The notes under the pieces were generated by a model. The model had not been told where the DNA came from. It ran no database searches and saw nothing but the letters and a program-made list of their open reading frames with translations. A stretch of DNA of 64,000 bases from Pseudoalteromonas phenolica (lineage in GTDB: Bacteria > Pseudomonadota > Gammaproteobacteria > Enterobacterales > Alteromonadaceae), in assembly GCF_005876835.1 (NCBI RefSeq), contig NZ_PPSW01000035.1, positions 23,451 to 87,450 of the forward strand, given 5' to 3'. A program made the translations under genes and the position numbers. Positions 45,595 to 53,755 of the stretch are shown here, one piece after another; the stretch's first letter is position 1; each line of letters opens with the position of its first letter.

Positions 45595-47192
45595 CTCATT
45601 CTGGCTCTGACTTTATTCGAATGCCACGCCGCTGGCACAATCACAAATACCGCAATGAGTCCAAGCACCCAAGCATAATACTGGTGAATAAAAGATAAAT
45701 TCGTCAATTGCGCGGCGAGTTCGTTATTTGCTTGCTCAGCATACGCAATTGCGCCAATGGCACCGTTTACAGCAGTTGCAAAACCACCACTCACAGCGCC
45801 TTGCCATGCCAATGAAGACAAAGAAGAAAATGCCTGATAGCCAATGGCTGAGGCACCAAATGCCAAACCACCTATGGCCACTGTGCCTGCGGCCAGTAAT
45901 CCAATGCCTACTGCCCCCACACTTACAATACCGAAAGCAATAATACCCACACTAATAGGCGCGACAGCAATCCCACCCCATGCAAACAGCAATCCATACG
46001 CTTTACTACCACCCGCAATCCAACCAACGGCGGGGTTGTCGGTTTGCTCAGGCATGGCAAATTGCATATGGATCAGTGGCACACCGAATAAACGAATGGG
46101 ACTAATATACTCCCTTTGCTTGGCATTGGGTTTATCTTGCTCTGCACTAAAGGCTTCAGGGTTAAAAAGCCGCTCTTGCGCCCTTAATTGCTTCATAGCA
46201 TTAAATGCGTGTTTTACTAACCAGATATAAGCCGCAACAAACAAAAACACGCTCAAATGCGCAACCAAGGTAATTTCATCGACATAGTTTTGCTGTGCAT
46301 AAGCAAGTGGTTTGAGTAATAACAAAACTCCAACAAACAGCACGGCAACGAACATAAATAAAAATACGCTTTTTTTCACTAAACTTTTTTCTCGCTCAGT
46401 GCGTGATTGTTCCAGACTGGCTCTCAAACCAAAATACGCACTCACAACCCCAGATGCAGAGCCTAACACAGCCATGATGCTGGCAAAGTTAAACCCTGAG
46501 CCTGCTTTAAAAGCACCTAAACCTGCAGCTGCTTTAGCTGGTGGTGCAATGTCGCTTACCGCAGACATCACCGCAGAGGTAAAGGCCAGACCCGGTTTTG
46601 AATGTTTAAGCGATACTTCAACAAGATCAGTAACCACCTCTTTCATCATCTTCCGACCTCGCGACAAGCGCTGCTTTACGGTATCGACCGATAAATCCAG
46701 TTCACTGGCGACACGCTCAACGGATTGCTGCTCTCGGTAAAATAAAATCAGCGGTGCACGGTAGGTATCGTCAAGTTGCTCAAGTACTTGCCACATCAAG
46801 GCTTGTTGCTGCGCTGAAATTGCGTTGGCTTCAAGTTCAGCGTTTTCAGCGCCAATATGCTCTGCGCTTTCTAGCTGCTCACTGTATTTTTCTGCATTTG
46901 AAGCCTGCTTACGATAATGGTGACTTATCTTAAATTTAAGAATGCCACACAACCAAGCCTTGAGTTTATTTGGGTCGTGCAAAGTATCGAGCTTTCTCCA
47001 CGCCTCAACAAATGCATCTTGCGCTAAGTCTTCACTGTATTTGATATCGCCCACGGCAGAATAGGCCAATGAACAAAGTAGTGTTTGGTAGCGCGATACT
47101 ATTTCGCAAAAAGCACTTTTATTGCCGCCAAGCGCGCGCATCACCAAAGCCGCATCATCAAGTGTTTTATGTTGTTTTGCTGTATTGAACAT
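45576..47192 (-). CDS. ECF-type sigma-70 factor fused to a polytopic membrane domain
   Basis: A 538-residue protein. Residues about 25-98 are sigma region 2 (CEIVSRYQTLLCSLAYSAVG, EDLAQDAFVEAWRKL), and about 130-185 sigma region 4 with the HTH (ELDLSVDTVKQRLSRGRKMM). Beyond residue 230 are hydrophobic helices at about 234-256, 274-298 and 308-330, a glycine-rich hydrophobic stretch at about 397-460 with repeats such as SVGAVGIGLLAAGTVAIGG, and a last helix at about 505-525. ECF sigmas are usually near 190 residues and held by a separate anti-sigma; here the membrane part is in the same chain. No anti-sigma gene is adjacent. It is divergent from the CIA30-like gene, with matched promoter-like elements between. 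Confidence 0.87.
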   Translation of the reverse strand: MFNTAKQHKTLDDAALVMRALGGNKSAFCEIVSRYQTLLCSLAYSAVGDIKYSEDLAQDAFVEAWRKLDTLHDPNKLKAWLCGILKFKISHHYRKQASNAEKYSEQLESAEHIGAENAELEANAISAQQQALMWQVLEQLDDTYRAPLILFYREQQSVERVASELDLSVDTVKQRLSRGRKMMKEVVTDLVEVSLKHSKPGLAFTSAVMSAVSDIAPPAKAAAGLGAFKAGSGFNFASIMAVLGSASGVVSAYFGLRASLEQSRTEREKSLVKKSVFLFMFVAVLFVGVLLLLKPLAYAQQNYVDEITLVAHLSVFLFVAAYIWLVKHAFNAMKQLRAQERLFNPEAFSAEQDKPNAKQREYISPIRLFGVPLIHMQFAMPEQTDNPAVGWIAGGSKAYGLLFAWGGIAVAPISVGIIAFGIVSVGAVGIGLLAAGTVAIGGLAFGASAIGYQAFSSLSSLAWQGAVSGGFATAVNGAIGAIAYAEQANNELAAQLTNLSFIHQYYAWVLGLIAVFVIVPAAWHSNKVRARMRKNALK

Positions 47193-47223
47193 GCCTCAAG
47201 CCTGTTTTTATCTTCTTTGTTTT

Positions 47224-47254
47224 ATAAGTGCCTGCTCTGCACAAAAGGTGACAA
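47224..47254 (-). promoter_or_regulatory. Promoter-like element of the sigma-factor gene
   Basis: On the minus strand TTGTCACCTTTT, 10 nt, then GGCACTTAT, ending 31 bp before the sigma-factor start. The same two blocks with identical spacing occur on the plus strand at 47286-47316. It is read as a -35/-10 pair for this ECF sigma factor, which would make the gene autoregulated. Confidence 0.65.
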
Positions 47255-47285
47255 CAAAAATTAAAAAATATTTTTGTGATTTATT

Positions 47286-47316
47286 TTGTCACCTTTTCAA
47301 ACCGCTCGGCACTTAT
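47286..47316 (+). promoter_or_regulatory. Promoter-like element of the CIA30-acyltransferase operon
   Basis: TTGTCACCTTTT, 10 nt, then GGCACTTAT, ending 65 bp before the CIA30-like gene. It is an exact copy, block for block, of the element on the other strand at 47224-47254; only the 10-nt spacer differs in sequence. Confidence 0.65.
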
Positions 47317-47381
47317 TGATTAAACCAAGCAAAAACGCCGCAGGCTTTTTGCAGTCGATAATCAACATAGAGCACACTAAC

Positions 47382-47966
47382 ATGACATTAAAACACTTTA
47401 TAGAAGTCGTAAAACTTACCCTGCTAATTAGCTTTTCGCATTTAACTTGGGCTGGAGAGTCTCAAACACTGGTCGATAATTTTAATTCGGCCTCACAAAA
47501 CAATATGGGCTTTGAAAGACTCTTTATTGACGACACCAGTGCCGGCGGTAAAACCAAAACTCAGATTAACATTAGTAATGGTCTACTTTCGGCCAAGGGC
47601 GATATCGTGCCGCCTCGAGGTCAGCCGGGTTGGGCAAGTTCGGTGCTGCCACTGAACGAATTTGGCAAACAGCTCGATGCCAGCCAATATCAGGGCATTG
47701 TGCTAAAAGTTAAAATCAACCAAGGCATGTTGTCGGTGTCAGCCAATAGCAGTGCGATTGATAACTACGATTATCATGCACTTCCAGTGATGATCAAAGC
47801 TGATGGACAATTTCATACCGTCAAATTACCTTTCAAAGACATGAAACGCGCCTGGTCGGCACAAACACCACTAGACCCTAAAACCCTCAACAGCATAAGC
47901 ATTGTGGCGTTTAGCCTGCAACAAGCCAAATTCGATTATCAAATTGATGAAATTGGTTTTTATTGA
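47382..47966 (+). CDS. CIA30-like exported protein
   Basis: A 194-residue protein with a signal-like N-terminus (about 1-24, ending TWA) and a CIA30-type beta-sandwich domain: LVDNFNSASQNNMGF, SGKG-like ISNGLLSAKGD, GWASSVLPL, YQGIVLKVKIN, then VKLPFKDM and C-terminal DYQIDEIGFY. In mitochondria CIA30 (NDUFAF1) helps complex I assembly; bacterial exported members are of unknown role and may bind carbohydrate. The ATG at 47382 is chosen to start at the signal peptide. The acyltransferase gene follows after 29 bp. Confidence 0.75.
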   Translation: MTLKHFIEVVKLTLLISFSHLTWAGESQTLVDNFNSASQNNMGFERLFIDDTSAGGKTKTQINISNGLLSAKGDIVPPRGQPGWASSVLPLNEFGKQLDASQYQGIVLKVKINQGMLSVSANSSAIDNYDYHALPVMIKADGQFHTVKLPFKDMKRAWSAQTPLDPKTLNSISIVAFSLQQAKFDYQIDEIGFY

Positions 47967-47995
47967 TACCGCGCTTCACTTTGAGAGACATAACA

Positions 47996-49210
47996 ATGAC
48001 GACCACAACCCGATTACACTATTTAGACGCAGTGCGTGCGTACGCTTTATTACTGGGCATTGTCTATCATGCCAGTCTATCGTTTTTACCTATCTTCATC
48101 GGCTGGGCGGTGATGGATATTTCAACCAGTGACTGGATGTCGGTGTTTGTGTTTATTAGTCACGCGTTTCGTCTAGAGGTTTTCTTTTTAATTGCCGGCT
48201 TTTTCTCTTGTATGACACTACAAAAAGTCGGCATAGAAGGGTTTTTATCATCACGATTTACACGAATTGTGCTGCCGTTTTTACTAGGCTGGATATTGCT
48301 TAGACCACTGCTGGTGTCAGGCTGGATAATGGGTGCTGAAAGTATGCAAGGTGACGCGAATATAATCGCGGCTTTAGTGACAAGCTTTAGCGATTTTAAA
48401 GGCTTATCGATGAGTTTATTTGTCGGCACACATTTGTGGTTCTTGTACTACCTCACTCTGGCTACTTTTCTGACATTATTACTCTACTTACTCCATACCA
48501 AGCTTTCTCAATTTACGCCTAAATTAGCTAGCATAATGCACTTTATTCTTGTGCATATGCTTACCAGAAAAGGCTTGTACTTACTTGTTATTCCACTGTC
48601 TGCTTGTTGCCTTTGGTATATGCAGCACTGGGGGGTCGATACCCCAGATAAAAGCCTAACACCACAATGGCCAGTGCTATGTTTATATAGCGGTTTCTTT
48701 TTATTTGGCTGGGTATTATTCAATCACCAGAAAACACTTGCAGATTTTATGAAGCTGAGCGCTTTTAAAGTAGGTGTTTGGTTGTGCAGCTGTATCGCTG
48801 CAGTTATGCTCTCTCGTTATCAAATGCAATATATGCACGAGTACTATCTTCAAATTAAAGCCGCCTTTGTAATCAGTTATGCTGTCATGATGTGGTCCTC
48901 TTGCATGCTGTTTATTGGTTTATTCAAAAGGTTTGCAAACAAACCAAATGCATTCACACAAAAACTTGCTGACACCTCTTATGGGCTTTACTTAGTGCAT
49001 TTGCCTCTGGTTGTTTGGCTACAAGTGGCTGTGGCAGAGCTCGACTGGCCAATATTACTTAAAATAACAGTTATTAGCCTGTGTAGCATTATCATTGGCT
49101 TTGCTTTGATAAAACTATTCAGAGGGTTTTATCATCAGCTAAAAAGCGCGCCCCTGAACAAAAAGCGGCTATCCAATATAGGAATCGAACAAATTTCACC
49201 CAACAAGTAA
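47996..49210 (+). CDS. Acyltransferase 3 family membrane protein (OpgC/MdoC-like)
   Basis: A 404-residue inner membrane protein with about ten hydrophobic helices. Seen: TRLHYLDAVRAYALLLGIVYHASL, the family opening with the catalytic-type His, FRLEVFFLIAGFFSC, SRFTRIVLPFLLGW, and near the end YGLYLVHLPLVVWLQ. OpgC adds succinyl groups to periplasmic glucans and other family members O-acylate surface glycans, so glycan acylation is the probable role. The ATG at 47996 has GAGAG about 8 nt upstream. Second gene of the sigma-controlled unit. Confidence 0.85.
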   Translation: MTTTTRLHYLDAVRAYALLLGIVYHASLSFLPIFIGWAVMDISTSDWMSVFVFISHAFRLEVFFLIAGFFSCMTLQKVGIEGFLSSRFTRIVLPFLLGWILLRPLLVSGWIMGAESMQGDANIIAALVTSFSDFKGLSMSLFVGTHLWFLYYLTLATFLTLLLYLLHTKLSQFTPKLASIMHFILVHMLTRKGLYLLVIPLSACCLWYMQHWGVDTPDKSLTPQWPVLCLYSGFFLFGWVLFNHQKTLADFMKLSAFKVGVWLCSCIAAVMLSRYQMQYMHEYYLQIKAAFVISYAVMMWSSCMLFIGLFKRFANKPNAFTQKLADTSYGLYLVHLPLVVWLQVAVAELDWPILLKITVISLCSIIIGFALIKLFRGFYHQLKSAPLNKKRLSNIGIEQISPNK

Positions 49211-49266
49211 TCCATCACATTGTTTAAATCGTAACCTAATTTATAGCGAAAAGATGAGAGGTGGTT

Positions 49267-49458
49267 ATGCAAGCAAATGAATTAAAACGCGGTGAATGGG
49301 TTGAGTACAATAATCACCCTGTAGAAGTGGTTGCCATTGATGCTCAGAAACAACAAGCAACGGTATGGGATGAGCAAGCCTCAACACATCAAACACTGAG
49401 TATTTCAGAGTTAAATGCCGACCCACAATGTCACTGTGACTCACATCAATATTACTAA
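49267..49458 (+). CDS. Small SH3/EF-P-N-like protein, function unknown
   Basis: A 63-residue soluble protein. The N-terminus ANELKRGEWVEYNNHPVEVV resembles the KOW-like first domain of EF-P, and the whole could form a small beta-barrel. The end contains CHCDSHQYY with two cysteines and two histidines, perhaps a metal site. The ATG at 49267 is preceded by GAGAGG at 5 nt; a GTG two codons earlier is less likely. I do not recognise a characterised family. It lies 56 bp after the acyltransferase gene. Confidence 0.65.
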   Translation: MQANELKRGEWVEYNNHPVEVVAIDAQKQQATVWDEQASTHQTLSISELNADPQCHCDSHQYY

Positions 49459-49591
49459 GCTTGATGTATATGGTTCCCCCACCAGTCAGTGAGGCGATGG
49501 ATGAGCCTTACTGACCTTCAATCTGTGTTTTGGTTGACATTTTCTTTGTAAAGCTCAAAGGTAGAGGTAATTAACTTAAGGGAGTATTTTT

Positions 49592-50914
49592 ATGCGCCTT
49601 AGTACTGCGCTGTTGGCTTTTTCAGTCACGCTTGCCTCAACAGCATCACTTGCATCTAACTCAGTAAAGAAGAACAATTTAACAGACGCACAATCTGATC
49701 CCAACACATTGCAATTGATGGTTGGCTTTCCACCACCGGTTGATAAACGCGTTACTTTGCCTGATTCTAACTTTTTCAGTTTTCCGAAGCTACGTTGGTC
49801 AGTTTGTCATATGCGTGAACTGCTACCAACCGCCAGCATAGCGCGTAACCCTTACGCCTACACACCGCTAAAATACGCCTTATTACCGGGCATTGATGAA
49901 CTGACATTTAAGCCTAGCAACAGTAGTAAGCTAATGACTTGGCAGCAAAGCCTGGCAGCGAATTACACCGATGGCATGCTCATTTTGCATAAAGGTAAAG
50001 TGCTTTATGAGCGCTATAGAGGCTGTTTAGATGAGCATACCAATCACGCAGCTATGTCTATGACTAAGTCTTTAACGGGTCTAGTTGCTGAAATTCTTAT
50101 CGCTCAAGGCAAATTAAACGATAAAGCTCTCGTCAAAAACATTATTCCAGAGCTGACAAATTCCGCTTTTGGTGATGCCACAGTAAGACAAGTCATGGAT
50201 ATGACTACTGCCCTCAAATATAGCGAGCATTATGCTGATCCTAACGCTGATATTTGGCAATACAGTTATGCGGCAAATCCACTACCTAAACCCAAAGAAT
50301 ACACAGGCCCTGTCGGTTATTTTGAGTATTTACAAACCGTTCAAAAGCAAGGTCAGCATGGTACAGCTTTTGGCTATAAAACTGTCAACTCAGACGTGCT
50401 AGGTTGGATTGTCTCTAAAGTGACGAACAAAAAATTTGACGTATTAGCCAGTGAGCTCGTGTGGTCAAAAATTGGCACAGAGCACAGTGCCGACATTACA
50501 GTTGATGGCTTAGGCACGCCTTTCGCCGGTGGTGGATTGAGTGCGACTTTAAGAGATTTAGCTCGCCTTGGGCTTGCCGTTGCAAACAACGGTGAGATTA
50601 ACGGCGTACAAGTTATACCTGCAAAAGCGATAGCGAGCATTCAAACGGGCGGTGATAAAAACGCTTTTTCAAAAGCTGGCTTTAGCTCAATGCCCAGCGG
50701 CAGTTATCGCAGTATGTGGTGGCATTTTCACAATAAGAATGGCGCATTCGCTGCGCGTGGCGTGCATGGGCAAACAATTTATATAGACCCAGCAGCCGAG
50801 ATGATAATAGTGCGATTAGCGTCACACCCTGTTGCTGCAAATGGCGTAATTGATCCAACTTCATTACCTGCCTATCAAGCAGTGGCTGACTTTTTAATGA
50901 AGCAGTCTAAATAA
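49592..50914 (+). CDS. Exported serine hydrolase, beta-lactamase / NylB-like
   Basis: A 440-residue protein with a signal peptide (about 1-22) and a class C beta-lactamase-type fold. The Ser-x-x-Lys motif is SMTK (S156, K159), followed by LTGLVAEILIAQGKLND, typical of the family; later AFGYKTVNSDVLGWIVS and AGGGLSATLRDLARLG match the NylB/EstB group. The third motif is HGQTIYIDP rather than KTG, as in 6-aminohexanoate-dimer hydrolase relatives, so esterase or amidase activity is more likely than antibiotic hydrolysis. Single-gene unit. Confidence 0.85.
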   Translation: MRLSTALLAFSVTLASTASLASNSVKKNNLTDAQSDPNTLQLMVGFPPPVDKRVTLPDSNFFSFPKLRWSVCHMRELLPTASIARNPYAYTPLKYALLPGIDELTFKPSNSSKLMTWQQSLAANYTDGMLILHKGKVLYERYRGCLDEHTNHAAMSMTKSLTGLVAEILIAQGKLNDKALVKNIIPELTNSAFGDATVRQVMDMTTALKYSEHYADPNADIWQYSYAANPLPKPKEYTGPVGYFEYLQTVQKQGQHGTAFGYKTVNSDVLGWIVSKVTNKKFDVLASELVWSKIGTEHSADITVDGLGTPFAGGGLSATLRDLARLGLAVANNGEINGVQVIPAKAIASIQTGGDKNAFSKAGFSSMPSGSYRSMWWHFHNKNGAFAARGVHGQTIYIDPAAEMIIVRLASHPVAANGVIDPTSLPAYQAVADFLMKQSK

Positions 50915-50989
50915 AATTTAAGTTTAAAGTGTAGAGGGAGTTTGAAAGTTTTTTGGCAAAGGCAGTTATAAAATAACTTTATAATTTAA

Positions 50990-51013
50990 AGGAGTAAGCA
51001 GGCGCTTACTCCT
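50990..51013 (-). terminator. Terminator after the DUF3297 gene
   Basis: AGGAGTAAGC / GCTTACTCCT, 10-bp stem with loop AGGC, 8 bp downstream of the leftward DUF3297 stop; a short TTT follows on that strand. It may also serve the convergent serine hydrolase gene. Confidence 0.75.
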
Positions 51014-51021
51014 CACAGTGA

Positions 51022-51270
51022 TTAGCGGAAGAATACTTCTACTTCACCTTTTGATTTGATCAGCATTGGCTGACCGAAACGGTCTAACGCCTTAGGTGCC
51101 GCTGTTTTGATCCAGCCTTCGCTGATGCAATACTCTTCAACATCGTTACGCTCTTTACCTTTAAAACGCACACCGATATCGTGCTGTAAAATCTCTTCAT
51201 TGTAGAACTTGCTACGAGGATTAATTGAAAGGTGATCTGGAATTGCTGGTAAATCTGTCTTATCAGTCAT
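51022..51270 (-). CDS. DUF3297 family protein
   Basis: An 82-residue soluble protein matching the DUF3297 family: LPAIPDHLSINPRSKFYNEE, DIGVRFKGKERNDVEEYCIS, EGWIKTAAPKALDRFGQPM. Some databases label it glutathione peroxidase, for which I see no support. The function is unknown. It is divergent from the BASS transporter gene. Confidence 0.88.
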   Translation of the reverse strand: MTDKTDLPAIPDHLSINPRSKFYNEEILQHDIGVRFKGKERNDVEEYCISEGWIKTAAPKALDRFGQPMLIKSKGEVEVFFR

Positions 51271-51362
51271 AATCTTTTCTTAAATGCAGTGTAAAAACTG
51301 GGCGTATTGTAGGTAATAGTCTGCAATGGCTCAATAAAAACTAAACTGAATAAGGAAATAAA

Positions 51363-52220
51363 ATGCCCACAATGCTAACTAGCATAGGTTTACCTGTTGC
51401 GCTGATCTTAATTATGATTGGTGTCGGTATGAGTTTGACCCGAGATGACTTTACTCGGGTTTTCAAACAGCCTAAGAGTTTTTTAATTGGCGCAGGCTGT
51501 CAAATGTTATTGCTACCATTGGTCGCGATTGCCACTATCGCTATAACCGGCTTATCGGGCGAGTTAGCGATTGGCTTGTTTATTTTATCTCTATGCCCTG
51601 GTGGCACAACATCAAACCTATACAGCTATTTGGCAAAAGGCGATGTTGGTTTATCCGTTTCACTCACCGCGGTCATTGGTTTTATCACCCCATTTACTAT
51701 CCCGTTTTTGGCCACTTGGGCAATCACATTTTATGGTGAGCAAGCTCAAAATTTTCAATTACCCATTGTAAGCACTTGGTTCAAACTTTTGGCAGTGACT
51801 GTATTCCCAGTTTTAATAGGTATGGGGGTACGCGCTAAGTGGTCTGCTTTTGCCAATCGTGCGCAAAATTACGTAAGTTGGTTTTCTGTGGCCGTACTAA
51901 CTCTGGTGATTTTAAGCATTTGCATTAAATTAGGCGACCAACTCATTGAGTTTATTAGACTAGCAGGGCCTGCGGCTGTTTTACTCAATATCGTGACTAT
52001 GTCGTTAGGTTATTTGATTGGCCAAAAATTGCTTCATAACGATGCCCAGTCTCGCACCATTACCCTTGAAGTGGGGCTACAAAACGGCACCCTCACACTA
52101 CTGATCACCAGTACCATTTTAGAAAGCACGACGATGTCGATTGCACCGAGTATTTATAGCTTATTTATGTTTATTTCCGCAGGTTTGTTTACTTATTTTG
52201 TCACAAAAAAAGCAGGCTAA
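51363..52220 (+). CDS. Bile acid:sodium symporter (BASS) family transporter
   Basis: A 285-residue inner membrane protein with nine or ten hydrophobic helices. Seen: LILIMIGVGMSLTRDDFTRV in helix 1, the signature LSLCPGGTTSNLYSYLAKGDVGLS and ITLEVGLQNGTLTLLI, which form the sodium-site crossover of the ASBT fold. The substrate is likely an organic acid or other anion, unknown. AAGGA lies 7 nt before the ATG. It is convergent with an MFS gene. Confidence 0.9.
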   Translation: MPTMLTSIGLPVALILIMIGVGMSLTRDDFTRVFKQPKSFLIGAGCQMLLLPLVAIATIAITGLSGELAIGLFILSLCPGGTTSNLYSYLAKGDVGLSVSLTAVIGFITPFTIPFLATWAITFYGEQAQNFQLPIVSTWFKLLAVTVFPVLIGMGVRAKWSAFANRAQNYVSWFSVAVLTLVILSICIKLGDQLIEFIRLAGPAAVLLNIVTMSLGYLIGQKLLHNDAQSRTITLEVGLQNGTLTLLITSTILESTTMSIAPSIYSLFMFISAGLFTYFVTKKAG

Positions 52221-52230
52221 TTTATTGAAA

Positions 52231-52260
52231 ACACACAATGAGCTATTGCACATTGTGCGT
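52231..52260. terminator. Hairpin between BASS and MFS genes
   Basis: CACAATG / CATTGTG, 7-bp stem with a 10-nt loop, extended by two pairs after one mismatch. It lies between the convergent genes; there is no T-run. Confidence 0.45.
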
Positions 52261-52267
52261 ATAAACA

Positions 52268-53557
52268 CTAAGAATGTGCTTCGCTTTTCCTAGGCTCTGT
52301 AAAGTCTGGTCGAGGTAATTTTTCTAGTACATAGTACAAGCCCATCACCAAAACACACATAGCTGAACACGCTACAAATAGCCAAAATCCACCAAACAAA
52401 TCTAAGATAATACCGCCGCCAAGAGGCGCAAACGCAAAGCCAAAATCGTAAAACGCCGACGCGCCAAAATAAGCCCCTCTCAAATTATCAGGCGCAATAC
52501 GGTCGATATGTACGTTCATGGTCGGGAATAAAATCGCCTCTGCTAAGCTCAAGACCACCACTGCACCTATCCAGCCCCAGAAGAAACTCGGTGCATTGAA
52601 TGCCATAAAGGCCTGCGAGCACATCAATAGAACCAAGCCAATTTGAATCCGATGCACCAATTCAACTTTAGCCATAATGCGCAATAACAAAAACTGGCAG
52701 GTGATGATCACCATGGCATTGGTAAATATCAGTGATGAAACTAGCTCAAGTAATTTAGGTACATTCTCGCGAGTCAGATATTGTATTAATGAGCTGTCCA
52801 TTTGTCCGTAGATAAACAAACAGATGACATTGGCTAATATCAAACACTGAAGTAAGCGATCTTTGGCTAAAATAGTCAAAGTTTGCTTCATGCCAATACT
52901 TTCTTTTACTGGCTCATTATTCTCTAATTCTGCCGAGCTCGTAATTTGGCTCTCTGTATTGTGCTGTGACCTTTTATGATGAGAAAAGCCCCACACAAGC
53001 AGCCCTAGTAAAAATGCAAAGGCCACAGTCGTGATGTAAAAACTAGACTGCTGCCCAGTTAAGCCCAACCAAACACCCGCAATTGGCCCAACCGCACAAC
53101 CCACATTAACGATGAAATACATACTCTGCATTGCCAATTCGCGAGTTTTGCTGTCGTCAATAATGTCACCAATCAGCGCAGATGCCAGCGGTCGCCAAAG
53201 CGCTGTGGCAATCGAGCACAAGGTGATCACGATGGCAAACATAGTGACGGTATCGGCCTCAGCCAATAGAGAAAAAGACACGATATAAAGCACACCCGTG
53301 GCATACATCACCGTTTGTCGACCCAGCTTGTCAGAAAGCGTACTACCAATAAAACTGACAAATACCGCCACTACGGCAGCCGTCGAAAGGATCAGCCCAA
53401 CCTCCGTTGCGCTTAAAGCAAATTTATCGTACAGAATAACCGCCAAAAACGGCCAAACCATAAAGAAGCTCCCCCGAGTAATAAAGGAGCCAAAAAGTAA
53501 TATCCACATCAGCAAAGGGAAATCCTTCACCCGTGAGAACGAGAGTTCACTGCTCAT
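52268..53557 (-). CDS. MFS transporter
   Basis: A 429-residue inner membrane protein with about twelve hydrophobic helices and a long central loop (about 193-222). Seen: GSTLSDKLGRQTVMYATG, the major-facilitator loop 2-3 motif, and WRPLASALIGDIIDDSKTRELAM. It belongs to the MdtH/YceL-like drug-efflux or general export groups, but the substrate is not evident. Single gene, divergent from nothing close; nth lies upstream on the same strand about 200 bp away. Confidence 0.87.
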   Translation of the reverse strand: MSSELSFSRVKDFPLLMWILLFGSFITRGSFFMVWPFLAVILYDKFALSATEVGLILSTAAVVAVFVSFIGSTLSDKLGRQTVMYATGVLYIVSFSLLAEADTVTMFAIVITLCSIATALWRPLASALIGDIIDDSKTRELAMQSMYFIVNVGCAVGPIAGVWLGLTGQQSSFYITTVAFAFLLGLLVWGFSHHKRSQHNTESQITSSAELENNEPVKESIGMKQTLTILAKDRLLQCLILANVICLFIYGQMDSSLIQYLTRENVPKLLELVSSLIFTNAMVIITCQFLLLRIMAKVELVHRIQIGLVLLMCSQAFMAFNAPSFFWGWIGAVVVLSLAEAILFPTMNVHIDRIAPDNLRGAYFGASAFYDFGFAFAPLGGGIILDLFGGFWLFVACSAMCVLVMGLYYVLEKLPRPDFTEPRKSEAHS

Positions 53558-53627
53558 AACTGATTGTTCACAAATAAAGTTAGCTTGACGCTGAATTAAA
53601 AATAGAAGTGGGTGTTGGGGTGCCCTG

Positions 53628-53673
53628 AATTTTCATCATGACGCTTATTTATTCAGCTGTCACGATGAAAATT
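53628..53673 (-). terminator. Hairpin downstream of nth
   Basis: AATTTTCATC / GATGAAAATT, 10-bp stem extended inward by four pairs after one mismatch, 16-nt loop. It lies 83 bp after the nth stop and before the MFS gene. No T-run, so it is an uncertain terminator. Confidence 0.4.
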
Positions 53674-53755
53674 GGCTTTGAATTGTCTTGTTACAAATTA
53701 ATCTAAAGCTCAAAAAATGACGTTCGCGGGTTAATCTCATCGAACAAGCTTTAAA

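Noticed and set aside
46312..46740. Open frame of 142 codons opposite the sigma-factor gene
   Set aside because: Shadow of the real gene on the other strand; no ribosome-binding site or recognisable protein.
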